Below are positions 11,951 through 19,458 of a stretch of DNA of 39,890 nucleotides, piece after piece. Location of the stretch: contig NW_014577280.1 of assembly GCF_000485595.1 (NCBI RefSeq), forward strand, positions 200,965 to 240,854. The letters run 5' to 3'. This DNA is from Priapulus caudatus. Its lineage: Eukaryota > Priapulida > Priapulimorpha > Priapulimorphida > Priapulidae. Positions within the stretch are counted from its first letter, which is position 1, and the number at the start of each line of letters is the position of its first letter. Below the pieces are notes generated by a model. That model was not told where the DNA came from. It did not search any database and was given only the letters and a program-made list of their open reading frames with translations. The translations under genes were made by a program, and so were the position numbers.

Positions 11951-12583
11951 TAGTCCAGCGGATAAGCACAAGGATTGTGTACGTTTGGTTAGAATTGTGA
12001 AACTTTGCACACGCGTACTACATGAGGTCCTGAAGAATTTCTGATAATCATAGTGCCAATTTAACAGCGCCATTTAGTGGCGTGTAGCGCCCCCTGGATT
12101 GTTAACGGGTATTGCGTTATAACACTCTTAGGGTTTGGGCTATAATTTCAATAATACTCATCCAATTTATTCAAGAAAAAGCTTAAATGATTCGTAGATA
12201 GCTATACTAATATTCTAGAAGCAATTTATTGAATGTAGCAAAGTTGAAACAATAAAATGGTTAAAAAAATTATGAAAACTATCATATTAAATTACCGATA
12301 TGTCAAAGATCATCGTCACTGCAGTCTTGTTAACATAGTGTATTTGCCTACTAAATAAGGAACATTTTTACATGTAGCATGCTCACGCAGAATAGAGAAA
12401 TTTTGATATATCAGGTGGCGCTGTTCAATTGGCACTATATCAGAAAATCTTCAGGACCTCTTCAGGATATTGATGTTATATTTCGTATTACGCGTGTGCA
12501 TTCTAACCACAATTCTAACCACAAGTGCCCAATATATTAGACTGTAGTATGTGCACATTCCTTTGTGCTTATCGGCTGGACTA
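11951..12583. mobile_element. Inverted-repeat element of about 633 bp
   Basis: The left arm (about 11951-12083) runs TAGTCCAGCGGATAAGCACA, then a block with GGTTAGAATTGTG, then AGGTCCTGAAGAATTTCTGA, then AGTGCCAATTTAACAGCGCCA. The right arm (about 12412-12583) gives the same blocks in reverse complement with small indels. The 330-base centre has no coding potential. This is a long-TIR or foldback non-autonomous transposon, with no target duplication identified. Confidence 0.75.
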
Positions 12584-13456
12584 TATAAGAAGTGGAACAA
12601 GTAAAATGTAATAAAATAAGTACAGCAGATGTCAGGCACGATAGTAACCATGGCACCTCACTTCAGAAATAGGAAGCAGACCTTGCATGTAAGGTCCCCG
12701 CTGTATATACCAGTCATTATATAACCTGAATACGTTACTGTTTTAGCGCATGCGCAATATCTCACCAGGAGAGTTAGATTTTGCGATTGAAATGCATTTA
12801 GTATGGTCAGGGAATATCTCAGCAGAGGTTTCTGTAATAAATTCTTATCAGCAGACATGTGCTTATAATTAGGAGAGCGCCCTAGCCTGTAGGGTGCAAA
12901 ACTCCTACTTCAACCCCGCCCGCCCTTCCATTGTCTCCCTTGTCGCACGCTCAACCTCTTCCTTATTTCAACGCCCCTCAGCCATCTTCCCTGCTGCCAT
13001 CCTTCAGTCTCCCACCTCTCTCTCCCTCAGCCAACTATATTACGTATTTGTCTTTAGGCTGTGCTTGCATGCCTGAAACGGTGCTTGCGCATGCGCAATA
13101 TCCCCCCCCAAAGAATAATATATTGCAAATGTTATGAATTTAAAATGAAGAGGGGTTATCCCAGCATAGACTTTTATGATAAAATTTTATCAGTAGACCT
13201 CACTTCAGAAATAGGAAGCAGAACTTGCATGTTATGTTCCCGCTGCATATACCAGTCACTACATAACATGGCTATCCTACTGTTTCAGTCACGCGCAATA
13301 TCTCAACAGAGGAGTTAGATTTTGTGATGAAAATGCATTTAGTATGGTCAGGGGGTATCTCAGCATCGATAAATTCCTATCAGTGGACCTGTGTTTATAA
13401 TGAGGAGAGCGCCCTATTCTCTAGGGTGCAAAACTGCTACTTCATCCTCGCCCGCC

Positions 13457-13692
13457 AGCGAAATTTTTTTTCCCACTTCAGTTCCGGACCCACCATAGAT
13501 AGTGTTTTCTAATAAATGGTTCTTATATATAGGGTTGGATTATAGTTATTGTTAGGGTGCGGGTACGTGTTAGGGTTAGGGTTAAGGTTAAGGTTAGGGA
13601 TAGGAGGTATTCGTTGTTGCTTCGAGGAAGTCGAGTGAATGGAGTGCGCTGATTGGCTGTGGTCCGGAACTCAAGTGGGAAAAAAAATTTGC
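13457..13692. mobile_element. 236-bp hAT-like MITE inserted in the tandem array
   Basis: The insert interrupts the second array unit. It is bounded by the direct duplication CGCCCGCC (13449-13456 and 13693-13700), whereas units 1 and 3 have a single uninterrupted C-C-C-G-C-C site. Its ends are inverted repeats of about 33 bp containing AAATTTTTTTTCCCACTT and GTTCCGGACC. An 8-bp target duplication is the rule for hAT transposons. The body carries TTAGGG-like repeats and no transposase. Confidence 0.85.
13569..13603 (+). repeat. Interstitial telomere-like TTAGGG tract
   Basis: Consecutive TTAGGG and TTAAGG units lie inside the 236-bp insert. TTAGGG is the usual metazoan telomere repeat. Confidence 0.85.
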
Positions 13693-14718
13693 CGCCCGCC
13701 CTTCTCTTGGCCTCCCTTGTCCCACGCTCAGCATCTTTCTTCTTCCACCGCCTCTCAGCTATTTTCCCTACCGCATTCCTTTTGTCTCCCACCCCTCTCT
13801 CCCTTAGCCAGCTATATTACGTAATTTTATTTAGGCCGTACTGCACGTCTGAAACGGTGCTCGCGCATGCGCAATGTCTCCCGAAAATAATAATAGGCAA
13901 ACATTATAAATTTAAAATGAAAAGGGGTTATCCTAACATAGATTCATACGATAAAATTTCATCAGTAGACCTCACTTCAGAAATCGGAGGCAGACCTTTC
14001 ATGTAAGGTCCCCGCTGCATATACCATTAAGTACATAACATGGCTACCTTACTGTTTTAGCGCACGCGCAATTTCTCACCAGAGGAGTTAGATTTTGTGA
14101 TGAAAATGCATTTAGTATGGTCAGGTGATATCTCAACATAGGTTTCTGTGTTAAATTCTTATCAGTAGACCTGTGTTTATAGTTAGGAGAGCGTCCTAGC
14201 CTGTAGGGTGAAAACTCCTACTTTATCCCCACCCGCCCTTCCCGTTGTCTCCATTGTCGCAAGCTCAGCGTCCTTCTCCTTCCATCGCCCCTCCACTTTC
14301 TGCCACCTTCCCTGCTACTTCCCCTCAGTTTCCCACCCCTCTCTCCCTCAGCAAGCTATAATTACGTACTTGTCCGTTAGCCGTATTGCACGTCTAAAAC
14401 TGTGCTCGCGCATGCGCAATATCTCCAGAGAAGAATAATATATTGCAAACATTATAAATTTAAATTGACGAGGAGTTATCCTAGCATAGATTTTTATGAT
14501 AAAACTTTATCAGTAGACCTCACTTCAGAAAAAGGACGCATACCTTGCATGTAAGGTTCCCGCTGCATATACCAGTCACTAGATAACATGGCTACGTTGC
14601 TGTTTTAGCACATGCGCAATATCTCACCAGAGGAGCTTTATTTTGTGATGAAAATGAATTTAGTTAGGTCAGGGGATCTCAGCTACGATTTGTCTAATAA
14701 ATTCTTATCGTTAGACCT

Positions 14719-16167
14719 GAATATGACGGTGGGTCCGAAGTGAAATGTTGCAAAATGCATTGCTATTGTCAAAAGTGTATTCTCCTTTATATTGGCTCTT
14801 GTTTCGAGCTGTACTGCATATTCAGCTGTACTTCACATCCCCCAATTGCATAATCATTGCAAATGGGGCATCATTGTAAAGGGAAATGAACAGGCTTTCA
14901 AATGATATTAAATGCAATGATAATAATGCAGGTACAAGAAAGATATCATCGATCAAACCTGAATTTCCGAACTTTTTTAGGAGTATACATGAAAAGTATC
15001 CAAAATCAAAAAAAAAATTTGCAGTTTATGGGTTAAGAGACACAGGGTCAAGACGGTATTCGTAGTGTCTTTCATTTCAAATACAGTGTAAACAAAAGTC
15101 TATTACTTTAGATACAGTGTAGTAGCCCTCATTTGCACCCTCTTCCAATTTCCATAAAATTTCATTTCCAATTGGGATCAGTATATTTTCTTTGGGTTTA
15201 TAAGACGTCTTCCAGTCGCCTTAAGAGGAAAACGTTTAATTTCTCATTTATATGTCGCATTATAACCATAAATTCAATGCTGTGATATGTTTATTTTGAT
15301 GAGTCCTCGTTGTAAGTTACAATGAGCCTAAATTTGTTCACGACCTCTCACTACGCTTTGCAAATAAGTGCTACTACCTTTAAAAAAAAAGAGAATTCCA
15401 GTCCTTTTTTTATCTCAGACTTCAGTATCTATAAAAATAAACATGTTTCACTCAGTGAATGGTTGTAAATATCAGTACATGTGAAAACTGTTAAGTTTAA
15501 ATTTAGTTTTGAGATAAATTTAAGAGATACATCAAGATATCATAGTTGAAGCTACCATACTTTAACACGTTAAATTCTGAATATACTGCTTGCGCCCCCT
15601 CCTTCCTCAAAATGGATCGAAGCTTCTGAAGGAATACAATCAACGATATACACGAAGAAGTAAAAAATCATTATTTGAAATGGAAAGTTTTGAAAATTCC
15701 TCTACCTCTAGTGATCAGATGACCTAGTTTGTGACATGTAAGCGATACAAACAATAGTTGATACTTGCAATTAAAATGCGCGAAATTGAACCTTTTAGAG
15801 ATCAAAAATACAAAAAGTTTCTACCGTTGGAATACCGCTCCCCAGCTCCTCCTTCGGCCGCTTCGCTCCCTCCCAGGCTCTTAAACCACGTCTGGCCCCC
15901 ACTTTTTAAAATGGATTTGCGTCCCTGCACATATCTGGAACATACGATATCCGCGTGTACGTGTGTATGTACGTGTGCATGTGAGCGTGTGTGTGTCTGC
16001 GCTTTTGCGTGTGCGTGTTTGTGTGTGTGTGTTNNNNNNNNNNNNNNNNNNNNNNNNNNNNNNNNNNNNNNNNNNNNNNNNNNNNNNNNNNNNNNNNNNN
16101 NNNNNNNNNNNNNNNNNNNNNNNNNNNNNNNNNNNNNNNNNNNNNNNNNNNNNNNNNNNNNNNNNNN

Positions 16168-16239
<72 letters not shown>

Positions 16240-16757
16240 GATTGACTGATCATCATAACACTACGCATCTCAATCGTTTTTAAAATGTGCCATAATCGTG
16301 TTATTTATCAAATGAGTTTCGTTTGTAATGCAAAATATCAAGAGCGTATTAAGAAGGTTCTTCTTAGTTCTTTCCTCTTGAAATTATCCATGCACGGTTG
16401 TCAGATGTATACGTATGTGTGATCGTCTGGTTAAGTCTAATAGTTTTTACAGTGTGTTTCTTCTTTCCGCCATTAAGATAAGAATAACGTCTGCATATTT
16501 TTCAATTCACTATGTAGATAACTATCAAAGCGTACATTATGAACAAGTAATAAGCACATTAATACATTGTGCAGCTAGATAATTGTCTAAGATTAAACAC
16601 AAAAAGTAGCAAGGTCTAAAACTTATTTACATTGTGGACCATGTGAAGTACATGTTATTATTTTACATAGTCAAGCCGCCCAAAATACCGGCATCCGTAG
16701 CGCCAACAAAAGTACACGCTACACTCAGTCCTTTATAAATTTTGGCATTGTCTATAC
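14719..16757. other. AT-rich intergenic stretch with assembly gap
   Basis: No gene, RNA or clear transposon end is recognised outside the microsatellites and the gap near 16034. The sequence is A/T-rich with short homopolymers. Confidence 0.4.
15956..16234. repeat. (GT)n and (GA)n microsatellites flanking a 134-base N gap
   Basis: A GT-rich run ends at 16033, Ns fill 16034-16167, and a pure (AG)n run follows to 16234. Sequence assembly probably failed across the joined dinucleotide repeats. Any open frame drawn across the Ns is meaningless. Confidence 0.97.
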
Positions 16758-16928
16758 TAGTGGCTCTTAATCTTTTTTAAGTGATAGACGCTTTTGAGAA
16801 TCTGGTGAAAACTACGGACCCCTCCACAGAAAAATGCACATAAGCACATAAATACAAAATTTTTATGCGCATGGTTCACGGACCCCCTGAAGCCTATCCG
16901 CGGACCCCAAAAGGTTAAAGAACCCCTG
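16758..16928. mobile_element. 171-bp Charlie-like hAT MITE
   Basis: The left end TAGTGGCTCTTAATCTTTTT and the reverse complement of the right end (CAGGGGTTCTTTAACCTTTT) are diverged inverted repeats of the classic CAGTGGTTCTCAACC type seen in hAT-Charlie/MER5-like elements. The word CCGCGGACCCC near the right end also fits that group. The flanks GTCTATAC (16750-16757) and GTCTACAC (16929-16936) form an 8-bp target duplication with one change. No coding capacity. Confidence 0.88.
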
Positions 16929-17145
16929 GTCTACACAGTCTTCAAATTTAGCCGGGCGTCCGACGCCCGATACGTGTAGAAATCTCGGCGGGCATGTAAA
17001 CATTGCAAACTCACTTTCCCGACGAGCTCCTGCTTTAAAAACGCATAAACTATAGTACAACTGACCAGGTTTTTAATTTAAAATCACAAAATGTTAACAC
17101 CGGAAACGAACCCGTATTGTCGTCCTCTAATACGATGTCAGCAGT

Positions 17146-17300
17146 TTATGTGCGTGGCGTGTGCGGTGGTTCCTGCCTCGTATGCTTCTGTCTGTAGTCA
17201 ATATAGAGTGTGTCATTCATAAGCGCCGAAGCCACAAAACTCATAGATCCACTTAAAATGAGGACTGATCTCATGTTGCCAGTGTAGTCATACAGAACGC
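17146..17300 (-). pseudogene. SLC16-like last exon (TM11-12 and C-tail)
   Basis: It follows the acceptor gttcctgtag and completes the split glycine codon. It reads VLYDYTGNMRSVLILSGSMS and on through a hydrophobic helix to a short basic tail ending in TAA (17148-17146). This exon is intact by itself. The intron to the previous exon is 273 bases. Confidence 0.85.
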
Positions 17301-17573
17301 CTACAGGAACACAAAAGCCAGTAATGGGTTAGTGCAGAAGTCGTACCAGCGTCAGATTTTAGAAAAGCATTTACACTCGGGAATTTATCTCTACTTAAAG
17401 AAGGCGTAGAATCGCAGTGGTAGTGGCCTGCTAACTTGAAGCAGCCTACCTTAATTAGTCTGTATCAGAGGTTCTAAATGTGCCAATCTCTGCATATACG
17501 GTCAGACATAATTAGGAACGCTAATGGAACTGACAGATCTATGACACCAGTGCCGTTATTTCGACACACTTAC

Positions 17574-18141
17574 CAGCGGATACTGGCCCAGTGAATGCTC
17601 CTACGCCACATAGGAGCGAGTAGATTGGCTGGGCGATTTGTAGATGCGCAACCCCGATCAGGTCTATTAGTATCGTTGTATTCAAACTTGATTTGATCCC
17701 TATGCAACATCCGTCCAGCACACAGAAAAGTGCGAACATCCACAGCTCCCTTGCAAGCAGAAACAAGAGGTAAAAATGTGCACCTGCCAGCATTGCGAGC
17801 CCAAAGACCAGCTGGCGTGGGAACCACTGCCTGTCACAGTGTCACCTATGGCTGCGACAAGGAACGTGATGAGTGTCTGGCTTACGTGGAACATGCTCTG
17901 TATCTGGGCAGCGCGCGTGCTGCTAAAGCCAAATGACGTGACGTATAGAACGAAGAACGTGGCAATTATATTCAGACTGAACGCGTTCACGATGCTACTC
18001 AGGCAGTCAACTACGTATTTGATCACGTTGACAACGCGCGCAAACCTGTGCTGCTGCGACGACTCTTCAGCTCTTCTTTTGCAGCCTTTGGTATGTCGCG
18101 GAAAAGCGCGCCAGCTGCTACTGTTTGTAGATAGATGCCAC
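17574..18141 (-). pseudogene. SLC16-like exon, TM6 end to TM10 region, frameshifted twice
   Basis: The acceptor cattccag precedes the exon and the donor gtaagtg follows it, both on the minus strand; the exon enters and leaves in phase 1. Three successive frames are needed to read it. In the first frame a TGA falls at 18025-18023 if no correction is made. A 35-base GT...AG segment at the first break would restore frame as an intron, but that is too short to be likely in an animal. Confidence 0.8.
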
Positions 18142-18785
18142 CTGGAATGATGAGTGTGCCATGCAAATACAATCCATAGAAAACCAAAAATTAAAGACGA
18201 TAATAAGAAAAGATGGGATGCTAAGACACAATCCGTATAGTGGCTCAGTGTGATGTCTGTACCAGTGTATAGCCCGCACTTGGCAAATCAACATTGGGAA
18301 TTATATGTCTCCAGTTGGTCTGCTAATATGGTGATACAAACTGGACTGCTCATTGATTTTGCTGGCCATGAAACAGATGATTTTCGAAGATGTGTTTGTG
18401 GCAATTAACATGAGTTATTGGCATCAATTCGCATGAGGGAACCCCGAATATATCAAATCATGTAATGTTAATGTTCATCTTATATTAAAAGGTTGGTAAA
18501 AAGACAACAAAATCCGTGTAAGGGTGTGACAGATATTATTTCAACTTCAAGAACCAAAGCATGCCTTCTCAAATAAAAGTTTACCTGGTCAGGTAGCCTG
18601 CCCACTAGATGTTCATGTTTCCTTCTTAAAACGCTCTTGAAAATATGATTCTTTATCAAACCGCGTGTGATATAACATATAATTCATTAGTCCAGGCTGA
18701 GAACACCAACAAACATTCATCAATGTGTATAGAACTGAATTGTAAAATATTTCAAGTATATATATACGAGACAAATATATATAAA

Positions 18786-19021
18786 ACTAGAGCACTCGGA
18801 GAGCGCAGACCTCCGCCAAGGCAGCTCAATTCTCTCACTGTGAAAAATTTTATTAATTAATTAGCCCATTTCTGACCTATCATGAAAATTTTATGACAAT
18901 CCATCCATAACTTTTTCAGTTAGGCTGTACACAAACAAATCCACAAACCAACAAACACACGCCGAACAAACACACGCTGGTGAAAACATAACCTCATGCC
19001 AACCCCTTGGCGGAGGTAATA
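18786..19021 (+). mobile_element. RTE-type non-LTR retroposon or SINE 3' tail
   Basis: The segment opens with AGCGCAGACCTCCGCCAAGG, contains CAATCCATCCATAACTTTTT and repeated ACAAACCAACAAACA words, and ends with the signature CTTGGCGGAGGTAATA. This arrangement is common in 3' ends of RTE-like LINEs and the SINEs that borrow them in many aquatic animals. No reverse-transcriptase frame is included. Confidence 0.75.
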
Positions 19022-19213
19022 GCTTAGGCTTTGCGACGATGATGATGGTGACCGAAATTATAAATTATTTTACGACACCAGGTGAGAATTGTACAGCTTT
19101 TATATCTAAAATATTTATTTTTATTCACTAATGTAATATATATATATGTGAATTTGGTTTGTTCCGTAAAGTTCCGTTTGATCAACACTTAACATACAAG
19201 TTACTCTAACAAT

Positions 19214-19226
19214 CACCAGATGGCGC
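19214..19226 (+). promoter_or_regulatory. CTCF-like motif at NELFA 5' end
   Basis: CACCAGATGGCGC fits the CTCF core (C-A-S-Y-A-G-R-K-G-G-C). It lies 22 bases before the NELFA start codon, in the SLC16/NELFA interval. It is a motif match only. It also contains an upstream ATG at 19220, out of frame with NELFA. Confidence 0.35.
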
Positions 19227-19248
19227 GCGAACACAGGGAGTTTCAAAG

Positions 19249-19458
19249 ATGTCGTCAGTCGCAGAGAGTGATACATCGTTGTGGCTTCATAACAAACTTG
19301 GTTCTACCGATGACCTGTGGTCTGCGCAAACTATATGTTCTCAACTAAGACAGGAAATATTAAGGAATGCTCACAGTTGTTTTCAAGATTTGCAGTCGCA
19401 CGTAAAACTAAAATTCCTGCTATCGTTTTTACATCTTCCGAGACGGCACATCGAACAG
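19249..19458 (+). CDS. NELFA: NELFA coding exon 1
   Basis: Codes for residues 1-70, from MSSVAESDTSLWLHNKLGS to FLLSFLHLPRRHIEQ, matching the N-terminus of NELF-A (SDTGLWLHNKLGATDELW and LHLPRR in vertebrates). Donor is gtatat after the CAG codon, phase 0. An upstream out-of-frame ATG at 19220 opens a frame overlapping this start, if it is transcribed. Confidence 0.95.

Larger units (their letters stand above)
12656..14718 (+). repeat. Tandem array of about 540-bp units, 3 full and 1 partial copy
   Basis: The phrase CCTCACTTCAGAAA recurs at 12656, 13198, 13970 and 14518, and the sequence between the copies is collinear. Each unit has GCGCATGCGCAATATCTC-type words, TTTAGTATGGTCAGG, a C/T-rich block with CCGCCCGCCCTTCC, and TTTATGATAAAATTTTATCA. 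Spacings are 542, 772 and 548 bases; the 772-base unit carries a 236-bp insert plus an 8-bp duplication, leaving 528. The fourth copy stops after about 200 bases. No long conserved frame runs through the units, so this is a local satellite rather than gene copies. Confidence 0.92.
17146..18141 (-). pseudogene. SLC16-type monocarboxylate transporter, C-terminal half, two frame breaks
   Basis: Two minus-strand exons (18141-17574 and 17300-17146) code for the second half of a major-facilitator transporter of the SLC16 family, which carries lactate, pyruvate and related solutes across membranes. The first segment reads GGIYLQTVAAGALFRDIPK (end of TM6 and cytosolic loop). The frame then breaks near 18030-18040; VNVIKYVVDCLSSIVNAFSL and TM7-8 follow in another frame. 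It breaks again near 17827-17835, and WFPRQLVFGLAMLAGAHFYL resumes TM9-10. The splice in GPVSAG/VLYDYTGN is GT-AG and in phase, giving the SLC16 motif G-P-x-x-A-G-x-L-Y-D. Each break needs one extra base (mod 3). No TM1-6 exon is found upstream. The retained intron points to a duplicated rather than processed copy, or to sequencing errors. Confidence 0.82.
18142..19248. other. Stretch between the SLC16 remnant and NELFA
   Basis: About 1.1 kb lies between the two genes, which are transcribed away from each other. It should hold the missing SLC16 5' exons if they were close, but I see none on the minus strand. It contains an RTE-type tail (18786-19021), and its right end must contain the NELFA promoter. 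A CTCF-like motif sits just before the NELFA start. Confidence 0.5.

Noticed and set aside
11951-12010. tRNA-like box A/box B (TAGTCCAGCGGATAAG and GGTTAGAATTG) suggesting a tRNA-derived SINE
   Set aside because: No cloverleaf with a 7-base anticodon loop can be drawn, and the segment is an arm of a long inverted repeat.
15758-16268. Open frames spanning the N gap
   Set aside because: Translation through Ns between (GT)n and (GA)n has no meaning.
17987-18021. A 35-base GT...AG intron that would repair the first SLC16 frame break
   Set aside because: Much shorter than any confirmed intron in the window, and it would delete conserved loop residues (NVIKYV).
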